Part shown: piece by piece, positions 33,902 to 42,493 of the stretch
How positions within the stretch are numbered: the stretch's first letter is position 1
Layout: every line of letters begins with the position of its first letter
Assembly: GCA_041918155.1 (NCBI GenBank)
Contig: JAYRWH010000017.1
Span: forward strand, 13,138-77,137
Source: UBA668 sp041918155
GTDB taxonomy: Bacteria > Actinomycetota > Acidimicrobiia > Acidimicrobiales > Ilumatobacteraceae
Direction: 5' to 3'
Length of the DNA: 64,000 bases
The notes under the pieces: generated by a model
Seen by the model: the letters and a program-made list of their open reading frames with translations, nothing else
Database searches by the model: none
Told to the model about the DNA's origin: nothing
Program-made: the position numbers and the translations under genes

Positions 33902-35131
33902 GTGTGCGACACCATGGTCGTGGTCGCTCCCGGAAGGGTGCTCTTCGCCAAGAACAGCGACCGCGACCCGAACGAGGCGCAACTCCTCGACTGGCAGCCG
34001 CGTCGCTCGTATCCACCGGCGAGCCGGGTGCGCTGCACCTGGATCGAGATCGACCAGGTACCCGAGACCCAGGCGGTGCTCCTATCGAGGCCGTTCTGGA
34101 TGTGGGGCGCGGAGATGGGCGCCAATGAGCACGGGCTGGTGATCGGCAACGAGGCCGTGTTCACCGACCAGCCGTACGCCAAGGTAGGCCTCACCGGGAT
34201 GGACCTGCTGCGGTTGGCGCTCGAACGGGCGACCAACTCGCAGGAGGCGGTGGCGGTGATCACCGAACTGCTCGAACGACACGGGCAGGGCGGCGGATGC
34301 GGCCACGAGGATCGCGACGCCACCTATCACAACAGCTTCCTCATCGCCGACGCGCACTCAGCCAGCGTGCTGGAGACGGCCGGCGCACTGTGGCAGGTCG
34401 AGCACGTCGAGCAGGGGGCACGATCGATCAGCAACGGGCTGACGATCCCCGGCTTCGCCGACCACGCCACACGGGTGAAGACCCACTTCTCGGCCTCCGC
34501 GACACGCCGCAGCATTACCGAGCAGGGCGCCGCCTGCGCCACCACGGTGGCCGATCTGATGGCCGTTCTCCGTAGCCACGGCGCCGGAGGGAAGGCCCCG
34601 CATTACACGCTGCTCACCGGGGGTATGGGCGCGCCGTGCATGCATGCCGGCGGGATGGCGGCCGCGTCGCAGTCGACGGCATCGTGGGTCGCCGAGCTCC
34701 TCCCCGACGGCGACCATCGGCACTGGGCGACGGCGACGGCGGTACCCAGTACCGGCCTGTTCAAGCCGGTCCGGGTCACCGAGCCACTCGACCTCGGCCC
34801 GGACCCGGTGGACCGCTACGACCCACGAACGCTGTGGTGGCGCCACGAAGTGCTGCACCGTGCCGTGATGCGCAATCCGGTGCACCTCCTCGACCGGTAT
34901 GCAGCCGAACGCGACGAGGTCGAGCGCCGCTGGATCGCCCACCGGCCCGCGCCGGGGGACGCGTTCGCAGAAGCCGACGACTTGCTCGCCCGCTGGACGG
35001 CGCTCACCGTGGACCCGGCCGGTCGGGACACCCGCCCGCCGTGGGTGCGGCACTACTGGAGGACCAGGAACCGGCGCGCCGGGCTGCCCCCCAGAACAGG
35101 AACACCACGGACAGGAACACCACGGACATGA
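33902..35131 (+). CDS. C69/secernin-like N-terminal nucleophile hydrolase
   Basis: The protein of about 409 residues is read from GTG 33902, which places a cysteine at position 2 (M-CDTMVVVAPG). This matches the secernin and dipeptidase branch of peptidase family C69, where that cysteine becomes the N-terminal nucleophile after the methionine is removed. Family motifs are FAKNSDRDPNEAQ, FWMWGAEMGANEHGL, TYHNSFLIAD and the HYTLLTGG region. It is probably a cytoplasmic amidase or dipeptidase. The C-terminus ends in a duplicated GTPRT. Its stop overlaps the aminotransferase start. Confidence 0.85.
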   Translation: MCDTMVVVAPGRVLFAKNSDRDPNEAQLLDWQPRRSYPPASRVRCTWIEIDQVPETQAVLLSRPFWMWGAEMGANEHGLVIGNEAVFTDQPYAKVGLTGMDLLRLALERATNSQEAVAVITELLERHGQGGGCGHEDRDATYHNSFLIADAHSASVLETAGALWQVEHVEQGARSISNGLTIPGFADHATRVKTHFSASATRRSITEQGAACATTVADLMAVLRSHGAGGKAPHYTLLTGGMGAPCMHAGGMAAASQSTASWVAELLPDGDHRHWATATAVPSTGLFKPVRVTEPLDLGPDPVDRYDPRTLWWRHEVLHRAVMRNPVHLLDRYAAERDEVERRWIAHRPAPGDAFAEADDLLARWTALTVDPAGRDTRPPWVRHYWRTRNRRAGLPPRTGTPRTGTPRT

Positions 35132-36348
35132 CCGGACCGTCGCAGCCCTTCGCCAACGCAACGCTGACGAAGGCGGCCTTCGCCGAGCACGTCAACCGCG
35201 GCAAGGTCGCGGCCTACGAGGCGCTCGGTCTCGATCTCGTCATGGGCGAACGCGCCGGCGTTCGCTTCCGCGACGCATTCGACGGCCGCTGGTACTTCAA
35301 CTGTCACTCCAACGGCGGGGTGTTCAACCTCGGCCATCTCCACCCCACGGTCGTCGCCGCCGTGCGCGACGCACTCGGCCGGGTCGATATCGGCAACCAC
35401 CACCTCGTGTCGGGTTGGCGGGCCGCGCTGGCCGAGCGACTCGCCGCCACCACCGATGCTCGACTCCCGGGGGTCGTGTTCGGCGTCGGCGGTGGAGAGG
35501 CCAACGACCTGGCGCTCAAGCTGGCGCGGGCCCACACCGGTCGCACCGGCATCGTGTCGGCCGTCGGTGGCTACCACGGTCACACCGGCCTGTCGATGGC
35601 CGCCGGCGACCCCGAGTATCGCGATCCGTTCGGCGCCAACCTCCCCGGTTTCGTGCAGGTGCCCTTCAACGACCTGGGCGCGCTCGATGTGGCCGTCGAG
35701 GACACCGTCGCCGCCGTCATTCTCGAACCGATCCCGGCGACGCTCGGTATGCCACTTCCCACGCCCGGCTACCTCGCTGCCGTCGAGCGGATCTGCCACG
35801 AGCGGGGCGCGCTGCTGATCATCGACGAGGTGCAGACCGGGCTGGGGCGCACGGGCTCGACCTGGTTCTACTCGCAGGAGGGCGTGCACCCGGATCTGGT
35901 CACCACTGGCAAGGGGCTGTCGGGTGGCATCTACCCGATCACCGCCACCCTGATGACCGCCGAGGTGCATGCCTTCTTCGACGACAACCCGTTCGTCCAC
36001 ATCTCCACGTTCGGCGGTGCCGAACTGGGCTGTGTCGCCGCCCTGACCGTGCTCGACATCATCGAGGCGCCCGGCTTCCACGAGCGGGTGCACGCGGTGG
36101 GCCGGCGCTTCGAGGACGAGTTCGCCGACCTGCCCTTCGAGTTCCGCCGGCGGGGGCTGTTCATGGGCATCAAGTTGCCGAACCAGGGTGACGGCATCAT
36201 CGCCGCCCGCGACATGATCGAGGCCGGCGTGTTCGCCATCTTCGCCAACAACGACACCTCGGTGCTCCAGTTCCTGCCGCCGCTGGTGATCGACGACGAC
36301 GAGGTCGAAGAACTGGTCGGCATCGTGCGCCGGGTGTTCGCCCGATGA
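35128..36348 (+). CDS. Class III PLP-dependent aminotransferase
   Basis: The 406-residue enzyme carries the class III motifs: GVGGGEANDLALKLARAHTGR (phosphate binding, about residue 115), LLIIDEVQTGLGRTG (the aspartate that contacts PLP) and TTGKGLSGGIYPITA (the Schiff-base lysine). Relatives act on omega-amino groups of acetylornithine, 4-aminobutyrate and similar amines. Start ATG 35128 is preferred because the conserved sequence begins there. It is coupled at both ends, to the C69 hydrolase before it and the kinase-like gene after it, which suggests a dedicated amine or amide pathway. Confidence 0.92.
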   Translation: MTGPSQPFANATLTKAAFAEHVNRGKVAAYEALGLDLVMGERAGVRFRDAFDGRWYFNCHSNGGVFNLGHLHPTVVAAVRDALGRVDIGNHHLVSGWRAALAERLAATTDARLPGVVFGVGGGEANDLALKLARAHTGRTGIVSAVGGYHGHTGLSMAAGDPEYRDPFGANLPGFVQVPFNDLGALDVAVEDTVAAVILEPIPATLGMPLPTPGYLAAVERICHERGALLIIDEVQTGLGRTGSTWFYSQEGVHPDLVTTGKGLSGGIYPITATLMTAEVHAFFDDNPFVHISTFGGAELGCVAALTVLDIIEAPGFHERVHAVGRRFEDEFADLPFEFRRRGLFMGIKLPNQGDGIIAARDMIEAGVFAIFANNDTSVLQFLPPLVIDDDEVEELVGIVRRVFAR

Positions 36349-37235
36349 ACACCGACCGGATCACCGACGACGAGCTCACCACGCTGGAAGCCGAGGTGCA
36401 GCGGGCCTTCACGACCCGCGACCAGTCGGGGCTGCGCCTGCTCGGGTACGGAGAGATCTCGCTCGTGCTCGGGTCGCCCGCCGGGCAGCCGCGCATGGCG
36501 TGCAAGCGGCTTCCGGCCTTCGCCACGATCGGCCAGGCAGAGGCCTTCGCGCACACCGTGGATGACTACATCGCCCGGCTGCGCCAGCGTGGCGTCGACG
36601 TGCTCGACACGGACGTGCGCTGCATCGACGGCGACGACGGGGCGGCCATCGTCTATTGCGTCCAGCCGCTCCTGGCCGGCGACTCGCTGGCCGTCGACGT
36701 GGTGCGCGCCGACCCTGGCCGGGCCGCGGAGGTGCTCACCCGGATCGTCGAGCACATCTTCGACACCGCCGACTCCGAGGTCGGGCTCGACGCCCAACTC
36801 GCCAACTGGGCCGTTGGCGAGAAGGGGCTCATCTACTACGACATCACCACCCCGATCCTGCGCCACGCGGACGGCAGCGAGGCGCTCGACACGGCGGTGT
36901 TCATGGCCTCGTTCCCGTGGCTGCTGCGCAGACCGATCGGGCGGTTCGTGGTGCCCGACATCCTCGAGCGCTACCACCAACCGCGCAGCATCGCGCTCGA
37001 CCTCGCCGCCAACCTCGTGAAGGAGCGGCTCGACCAGCACATCGGGATCGTGCTCGCGGCGCTCAACCCGCGGGTGGGCGAGCCGCTGACCGAGGCGGAG
37101 ATTCGTGCCGACTATCGCAGCGACGCCCGCATGTGGAACGTGCTCCAAGCCCTGCGCCGCGCCGACCGCGCGTGGCAACGACGCGTCCGCAGACGGCCCT
37201 ACGCCTTCCTCCTGCCCGAGCACATTGAACGCTGA
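36345..37235 (+). CDS. Unknown protein with kinase-like features (possibly DUF6206)
   Basis: The 296-residue soluble protein looks like a degenerate protein- or small-molecule-kinase fold: a glycine-loop-like LLGYGEISLVLG, a lysine strand MACKRLP, a catalytic-loop-like GLDAQLANW and a possible metal-binding YYDITTP just after it. The pattern resembles the family I know as DUF6206, but I cannot confirm that. Its start overlaps the aminotransferase stop (ATGA), so it is made with the two preceding enzymes. A phosphotransfer role in the same pathway is inference. Confidence 0.7.
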   Translation: MNTDRITDDELTTLEAEVQRAFTTRDQSGLRLLGYGEISLVLGSPAGQPRMACKRLPAFATIGQAEAFAHTVDDYIARLRQRGVDVLDTDVRCIDGDDGAAIVYCVQPLLAGDSLAVDVVRADPGRAAEVLTRIVEHIFDTADSEVGLDAQLANWAVGEKGLIYYDITTPILRHADGSEALDTAVFMASFPWLLRRPIGRFVVPDILERYHQPRSIALDLAANLVKERLDQHIGIVLAALNPRVGEPLTEAEIRADYRSDARMWNVLQALRRADRAWQRRVRRRPYAFLLPEHIER

Positions 37236-37259
37236 CCTCGACGCCATGGTCGAACGCGC

Positions 37260-37290
37260 ACGAGGCCGGGCCTCATCGGCCCGGCCTCGT
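37260..37290 (+). terminator. Rho-independent-like terminator of the hydrolase-aminotransferase-kinase operon
   Basis: ACGAGGCCGGGCC (37260-37272) pairs perfectly over 13 bases with GGCCCGGCCTCGT (37278-37290), with loop TCATC. It lies 25 bases after the operon's last stop and is followed by CGTTG. It may also stop the convergent lipoprotein gene. Confidence 0.7.
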
Positions 37291-37321
37291 CGTTGAGGGG
37301 ATCAGCAGCCCGGCCACCCGA

Positions 37322-38287
37322 TCACGTCGGGATGTGCACCAACTTCACCATGTTGTGCAGGAAGTGCGGCAGCATGTCGCCCGTGTCGGTGACGAAGCAG
37401 ATGAACACATAGTCACCGGCGGCGAGGTCGAACTCGACGATCGCGGACATACCCGGGGCGATCGGCGTGATGCCGCCCCCTGACTCGGCGTAACGGGCTG
37501 CGACCGCCGGATCGAGCGTCGCCGGGTCGGCGGCGAGCGTCGACATGAACTCCTCCAGGGAGCCGCCTTCGCCGATCCGGCTGACGGCCACCTCATGGGC
37601 CTGGGCGCCGTTGTTCGTCACCAGCACGCTGCCCTGCCCGTCGAAGCCGGGAGTGATCGAGAAGTCGTACTCGCTCAGCGTGAGGGTGGCCTCGACGTCG
37701 AGCGCCGACAGGTCGGCGGCCTCACCTCCGTCGGTCACCGTTACGGGGGCGAACATGCCCATCGCTGCGTGGGGCACCCCGTCGGCGCCGGGGATCACGC
37801 ACAGGGCGATGTAGTTGCCCGGCACGAGGTTCATTTCCGTCGCAACCGTCTTGCCCGGGTCGATGCCGTTCGGACCACCGTAGAAGTCGATCAGCTGTTG
37901 CGCCGCGACCTCATCGGTGGCGAACGTCTGCATGAGCTGGTCGAACGTGGTGCCGTCGTGGATGCGGCCGAGGATCAAGTGGTGGGTCAGCGTGCCCGTG
38001 TTGGTGGCCGACACGCGCACGAAGCCCGCGGGGATCTCCGCAGGCATCTCGACCGTGTACTCGCCGAGCGTGACGTCGATCTGGGCCGGCTCCGGGGCGG
38101 CCACGGCTGCTGTCGTGGAGACCGCGGTCGTGGCTGACGAGGCCGAGGTCGACGTCGTCGAGCCGCCGGCCGTCGTCACCGAGGGCTTGCTCGATGCGGT
38201 GTCGTCATCGCTGCACGACGCGAGCAATAGGCCGGCCGCGGCGGCGACGCTGAGCAGCAACTCGCTGCGGGATCGGGTCCTGTTCAT
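37322..38287 (-). CDS. Lipoprotein with two tandem cupredoxin-like domains
   Basis: The 321-residue lipoprotein has a lipobox (GLLLASCSDD, cysteine at residue 25), a Ser/Thr linker and two homologous domains. Domain 1 ends CVIPGADGVPHAAMGMF, with an earlier THHLILGR. Domain 2 ends CFVTDTGDMLPHFLHNMVK, with an earlier AHEVAV. Each keeps the histidine and the C-x(n)-H-x(n)-M pattern of a type 1 copper or plastocyanin-like site, so two metal centres are possible. Likely role: extracytoplasmic electron transfer or copper binding. No redox partner is next to it. Confidence 0.8.
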   Translation of the reverse strand: MNRTRSRSELLLSVAAAAGLLLASCSDDDTASSKPSVTTAGGSTTSTSASSATTAVSTTAAVAAPEPAQIDVTLGEYTVEMPAEIPAGFVRVSATNTGTLTHHLILGRIHDGTTFDQLMQTFATDEVAAQQLIDFYGGPNGIDPGKTVATEMNLVPGNYIALCVIPGADGVPHAAMGMFAPVTVTDGGEAADLSALDVEATLTLSEYDFSITPGFDGQGSVLVTNNGAQAHEVAVSRIGEGGSLEEFMSTLAADPATLDPAVAARYAESGGGITPIAPGMSAIVEFDLAAGDYVFICFVTDTGDMLPHFLHNMVKLVHIPT

Positions 38288-38364
38288 GTGGTGATTGCTC
38301 CTTGCTGTATTGAGTTGGTGCGACTTGGTGTGCCTCTGCGACGGCAACGGCAGGACCCGAGGGA

Positions 38365-38655
38365 TCAACCCGGGGGGTGGAGGGTGACAGTAGCCGCGGT
38401 GCCGTCGACCGTGATCACGTCACCGGTCCGCAGCGCCGCAGCAGCGGCCGGAGCAATCGCGATCGCGACGCACCACGCCGGTGTCGTCGACGAACACACG
38501 ATGATGTCGCCTGGAGCAACGGCCATCAGATCGGCCACATGGTGGACGACCACGGCCGCGGCCCGCCCAGCCGACGCCACACGCTGTGCCGCTGCCTCGA
38601 TCGCTTCCAGCAACGGCTCGCGCTCGTGAACGCTCCCCCCTTCGGCCACGCGCAA
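38365..38655 (-). CDS. Small hypothetical protein at the end of Tad locus 2
   Basis: A protein of about 95 residues starting at TTG 38655 or GTG 38649, twelve bases or more after the stop of the BTAD gene on the same strand. Alanine- and valine-rich, it has a central region VAPGDIIVCSSTTPAWCVAIAI and ends in a TVDGTAATVTLHPPG strand, suggesting a small beta-rich domain. I do not recognise the family. Reading in this frame fits the operon direction. The opposite strand is also open, so confidence is limited. Confidence 0.5.
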   Translation of the reverse strand: MRVAEGGSVHEREPLLEAIEAAAQRVASAGRAAAVVVHHVADLMAVAPGDIIVCSSTTPAWCVAIAIAPAAAAALRTGDVITVDGTAATVTLHPPG

Positions 38656-38667
38656 GACACTATGCGG

Positions 38668-41241
38668 TCACGCCAACGCCCTCTCACGGTCGCGGTCACC
38701 GGCGAGTAGCTCGCGGCGCAACGCCACAAGCTTCGCGGCCGGTTCGGCCGCGGCCCACGCGTCGGCGGCGAGCGCCCGCGCGTAGCTCTCCCACTCGCTG
38801 CGCACGCCGGCAAGATCGCCGCGGCGGGCATGAGCGCGCATGCGCAGGGCGATCAGCTCCTCGTGGCCGGCGAGCACCTTGAGGCCCTGCCCCGTCGCCC
38901 AGAACACGCCGTCGATATCGCCGAGCGCGAGATAGTGCTCCGCCAACTCGATCGCCGCACCAGTGGCGAGCAGCACGTGCGCCGAGGTGATGCCCTCCGC
39001 GTCGGTCCAGAGATAGTTCGTTCCCGCGAACGGCAGCCCGCCGAGCAGCGCCACCCCCGGGCGCAGCACTTCGATCGCGTCCACAGCTCGCCGGCCACGC
39101 GCTGCTGCCACCCGCACGGCAAGCAGGTCGGCGTCGGTGAGCACCGCCTCATGCAACGGCAAGTCCTCGGTGAGCGTGCGGGCCACCCAATCGGCGTCGT
39201 CGGGTGGGGCCACGGCGCGCGCCAGCGCTCGCCGTGCGTCGCTCACCACGTTGGCGAACGTGGCATCGCGCACATCGAGGTCCCAGAGCGCCGTCCGCGC
39301 CGCGGTTCTGGTCGGTCGGTCGCGGTGCTGGCTGAGCCACACCACCAGCTCGAGTGCCTTCGACCGCTCGAACGCGGCAACCTCGCCGGTGCACGCCACC
39401 ACTTCCACCGGCCCGAGCACCCGCACCATCAACGCCCACTCGGGCTCGGTGAACGGCTCGCAGTCCGCACGCCCGAAGGCATCGATGGGCACGACCGGCG
39501 CATGCACCTCCGGCTCCGCTGCCGCGGCGGCCAGCACCTCCTGTACGTCGCGGATGTCGTCATCGGTCAGGCCGATCGGGTGCACCGTCAGCCCCAGGGG
39601 CATCAGCACATGCCGATCACCATGGTCGCGCAGCACCCACTCCTCGCCACCGACCGGCGCATCACAGGCGACCGCCAGCCCGCGCCCACCACCGATCGCA
39701 TGCACGTCCGCCGTCACGGCGGGCCCCAGCTCGCGACCGCTGCTGACGACGATCGCGGGTTCCCATGCCTCGCCACCGCGGCCGCGTGCCCGCAAGGCGA
39801 ACGTCGAGCAGTTGCGCGCGAGCGACGGAGTGCTGCCGAGAACCATCAGCGCCGCTTCGATCGCGGCCTCGGGGGAGTCCATCGACTCGCACTCCTGTGC
39901 GCCGGGCCAGGTGTCACCGAGGCCGACGGTGAACACCCGCGCCACGTCGAGGAACGGCGAGACCGCCAGCGACGAGGCCATGCCGCGCAGGATCGCCTCC
40001 GCCGACGGGGAGTCGACCATCAGCATGCCCACGGCCTCCAGATCGACGAACACCTCACCTCGACCAGGCGCGCCACCGAGGTGCACGAGCGCGGGGCACG
40101 GCTGGCCACACGTGCGCGCCCCTTCGGCAAGAACGGCCAGATCGACCTCTGCCGCGAGGCGCCACGTCCCGGACTGGATGTCGAGTGCCCAGGTCGGGTC
40201 GTCGGGCACCGCTGCGCCACGCAGGTGGAGGCACACCTCCCCGTGATCGCCGAGCACCGCGGCCGTCACCGAAGCCCCCTGGGCGGCGAGGTCGCCCGCC
40301 GCCGCGCGCAGGGCGACGTCGAGGCGGGCGATGCGCTCGGGAGCGTCGAGCGCGCGCAGGACCACCTCGGTGCGCGTCGCTTCGCAGCTGGGCAGCGGGA
40401 TGCGGGCGCCAACGCCCGCCGCGCGCCACTGCCGACGACGGCGCGCCTCCAACACCGACACCGCGCCGGCCGACAGCAGCAACGCGGAACCGAGACCGGA
40501 CGCGAACGAGGAGAGCGACGAGCCCGCCGAGGGCCCCGCCGATGCCGCCGCGGGTACGGTGAACGTTGCGGAGTCAGGCAGCAACACCATCATCCCGGCG
40601 GGGAACACACCACCGGTCCAGGTGCGGCCGTCGGACGTCGGGCGACCGCTGTTGAGGTCGATGATGAGGTCGCGCAAGTCGGGTCGTCCGATCGCGACAG
40701 CCAGCGAGTACGGCGTCTCGCGGCCGGCGCTCACCACCGTGCTGACAACCGTACTTCCCGTCGTCGGCGCACTCGTCGTCGGCGCACTAGTACTCGGAAC
40801 CGTGTCGTCCGCGGCCGTCGCCGCGACCTTCACTCGTGACATGTCGGCCGAGGAGCGGATCATCGGCAGCAGGCTGCCGATCGCGGCCGTCGCCGACACG
40901 GAGGAGATGGCCACGACCCGCACGAGGCCACGCACCCAACCAGAGGGGCCTGCGGGCAGCGGTTCGACACGATCGACCCCGTCGCGACGCGCGCGGAGGA
41001 TCTGCGCGAACTCGCCGACCGCGGTGGTGGCGAACCACGCCCAGAGAAGAGCGAAGACGAAGGCGCCGGTGCGGATCACGAGGTCGCCCGGCACACGACG
41101 CTGTCGCCATGATGTGGCAAGTCGTGCGGGGCTGGGGAGCGGGACGCCGATCGTCGCCACGACCACACACGGCAGGCCGATCAAGAGCGCGAGTAGCAGC
41201 ACCAGGGCCGCCGCTCGGGGGATCATGCGCAATCGGGACAT
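38668..41241 (-). CDS. Membrane-tethered LysM-like/BTAD transcriptional-activator-like protein, Tad locus 2
   Basis: The 857-residue protein has two membrane helices in the first 85 residues, a Thr-rich linker and a LysM-like segment (PYSLAVAIGRPDL...VFPAGMMVLLPD, about residues 180-230). A third membrane helix follows (SALLLSAGAVSVL). The C-terminal half holds a winged-helix-like stretch (RVLGPVEVVACTGEV...RSKALELVVWL) and a BTAD/SARP-type TPR domain. Such proteins recur beside actinobacterial Tad genes. It could sense the cell wall outside and act inside. It lies ten bases after the tadG-like gene. Confidence 0.83.
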   Translation of the reverse strand: MSRLRMIPRAAALVLLLALLIGLPCVVVATIGVPLPSPARLATSWRQRRVPGDLVIRTGAFVFALLWAWFATTAVGEFAQILRARRDGVDRVEPLPAGPSGWVRGLVRVVAISSVSATAAIGSLLPMIRSSADMSRVKVAATAADDTVPSTSAPTTSAPTTGSTVVSTVVSAGRETPYSLAVAIGRPDLRDLIIDLNSGRPTSDGRTWTGGVFPAGMMVLLPDSATFTVPAAASAGPSAGSSLSSFASGLGSALLLSAGAVSVLEARRRRQWRAAGVGARIPLPSCEATRTEVVLRALDAPERIARLDVALRAAAGDLAAQGASVTAAVLGDHGEVCLHLRGAAVPDDPTWALDIQSGTWRLAAEVDLAVLAEGARTCGQPCPALVHLGGAPGRGEVFVDLEAVGMLMVDSPSAEAILRGMASSLAVSPFLDVARVFTVGLGDTWPGAQECESMDSPEAAIEAALMVLGSTPSLARNCSTFALRARGRGGEAWEPAIVVSSGRELGPAVTADVHAIGGGRGLAVACDAPVGGEEWVLRDHGDRHVLMPLGLTVHPIGLTDDDIRDVQEVLAAAAAEPEVHAPVVPIDAFGRADCEPFTEPEWALMVRVLGPVEVVACTGEVAAFERSKALELVVWLSQHRDRPTRTAARTALWDLDVRDATFANVVSDARRALARAVAPPDDADWVARTLTEDLPLHEAVLTDADLLAVRVAAARGRRAVDAIEVLRPGVALLGGLPFAGTNYLWTDAEGITSAHVLLATGAAIELAEHYLALGDIDGVFWATGQGLKVLAGHEELIALRMRAHARRGDLAGVRSEWESYARALAADAWAAAEPAAKLVALRRELLAGDRDRERALA

Positions 41242-41251
41242 TGCGGTCCTT

Positions 41252-41659
41252 TCAGTCGGAGTACGCGAAGCGAGCGGTGCCGGTGGCCTCGACGGTGACC
41301 ATCTCCTGCCCGCCGAGGATGAGGAAGACGGTTCGTCGGCGTTCGGTGATCGTCACCGAGACATGGTCGGCCGCGACCTCCACCAGCACATCCGTTGCAG
41401 CGACGCCGGAGCGCAGTGCGTAGTCCAACGCGGCGGCCTGGGCCTTCACAGGATCGAAGCCGCTGACCGGGGTCGCCGTGGCCACCGCCGCCCGGGCCGC
41501 CGCCTCGGCGGTGTTCGAGGCATGACGGCGGGCGACCATCACCCGCCCACCGTCGACGATCAACGCCGCGCCAGCAAGGACGATGACGAGCATCATCACC
41601 ATCACGACGGTGATCGTCCCTCCGTCGCGTGCCGCATCGTTGCGCGCGCCGACGGTCAT
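41252..41659 (-). CDS. TadG/TadE-like pseudopilin, Tad locus 2
   Basis: The 135-residue protein begins MTVGARNDAARDGGTITVVMVMM. A charged leader ending in Gly-Gly is followed by a hydrophobic helix, then a helix rich in alanine and arginine (ASNTAEAAARAAVATA) and a beta-strand domain (VTITERRRTVFLILGG). It fits the Tad-G-like helicase-secretion neighbourhood type (DUF4134/TadE-like). The ATG overlaps the stop of the upstream TadE gene. Longer upstream reading is a shadow of that gene. Confidence 0.75.
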   Translation of the reverse strand: MTVGARNDAARDGGTITVVMVMMLVIVLAGAALIVDGGRVMVARRHASNTAEAAARAAVATATPVSGFDPVKAQAAALDYALRSGVAATDVLVEVAADHVSVTITERRRTVFLILGGQEMVTVEATGTARFAYSD

Positions 41660-42075
41660 CTCCGGTACCGATCCACGGGTTGGGTATCGCTGACCACGAC
41701 CGAGCGCCACCCCGGCGCCCACACGCCGGCGAGCGCGGAGTAGGCAACGACGCAGGACACCTGCACAGTGACCGATCCACCTTGCCAGCTCCCGGTTGGC
41801 GAGGCCTGCCACGACAACTGCACCTCGGCCCCGTCGCGGCAGCGACGGCCCAGTAACGAGGCGTCCACCGCGTCGGTGGCCGCGCTCCACGCCTCATATG
41901 GGCTCCGCGCGAGCGATGCGGCCCGCGCCGCCGATTGCGCGGCATTGGTGGTCTGCACACCCGCGGTGTGCAGGCGACCGAGGAAGCCGATGAAGAGCAC
42001 AGCAGCGATACAGAAGATGAGGAGGTACATCATCTCCACAGGGGTGGCCACACCGTCGTCGTCACGCCAGGCCAT
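41656..42075 (-). CDS. TadE-like pseudopilin, Tad locus 2 (second copy)
   Basis: The 139-residue protein has the leader MAWRDDDGVATPVEMMYLL, in which a glycine and a following glutamate match the prepilin-type site. A hydrophobic helix and the TNAAQSAARAASLA helix follow, and then a domain with two cysteines (GRRCRDG and VSCVVAY) that may form a disulfide. It is three bases after the preceding TadE-like gene and overlaps the next by four. Confidence 0.8.
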   Translation of the reverse strand: MAWRDDDGVATPVEMMYLLIFCIAAVLFIGFLGRLHTAGVQTTNAAQSAARAASLARSPYEAWSAATDAVDASLLGRRCRDGAEVQLSWQASPTGSWQGGSVTVQVSCVVAYSALAGVWAPGWRSVVVSDTQPVDRYRR

Positions 42076-42078
42076 GGA

Positions 42079-42492
42079 TCACCTCTCCTTCGGGGCGGCC
42101 TCCACCGCCTGCGCCCGAATGCCAATGCTCTCGCCGAGCACGCCCGGCGTGCGGCCGGCGACGACGACCTGCACCGTGTCGCCCTCGGTACAGCTCACCA
42201 GCACACCTACGGCCCAAGAGCCGGCGTGGAGATGCACCATCTCGGTGGCGGCGGCGATGCCTTCCGCGCACGTGCTGCCGTACGCCGCTGCCACTCGAGC
42301 GCCCTCCGCGGCCGCCTCGTCGAAAACATTGCGCGCGTGCCAGTAGGCGACGGCCTCGAAGATCAGCAGCATCACCATGATCACCGCCATCGAGCCGAAC
42401 AACATCTGGATGGAAACGTCGACCGCGCCGCGGTCGCGGTGGTGCGCCTGCGACCACCGCAACCGCGCACGGGGCGTCCGTCGCCGGCACAC
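42079..42492 (-). CDS. TadE-like pseudopilin, Tad locus 2 (first copy)
   Basis: The 137-residue protein starts at GTG 42492. A basic, arginine-rich leader of about 20 residues ends in DRGAVDVSIQMLFG, then a hydrophobic helix with FEAVAYWHARNVFDEAAAEGARVAA, typical of TadE proteins. Two cysteines (STCAEG and LVSCTEG) lie in the secreted domain. It follows the small pilin-like gene by one base. Confidence 0.82.
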   Translation of the reverse strand: MCRRRTPRARLRWSQAHHRDRGAVDVSIQMLFGSMAVIMVMLLIFEAVAYWHARNVFDEAAAEGARVAAAYGSTCAEGIAAATEMVHLHAGSWAVGVLVSCTEGDTVQVVVAGRTPGVLGESIGIRAQAVEAAPKER

Positions 42493-42493
42493 G

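Noticed and set aside
32808..34016. Minus-strand frame of 402 residues across holB and tRNA-Thr
   Set aside because: It runs through a tRNA gene and is antisense to a conserved clamp-loader subunit.
38830..40839. Long plus-strand reading frame of 669 residues opposite the BTAD gene
   Set aside because: Composition is rich in His, Arg and Gln, typical of antisense to a GC-rich gene. The minus frame has clear BTAD and LysM-like motifs and fits the operon.
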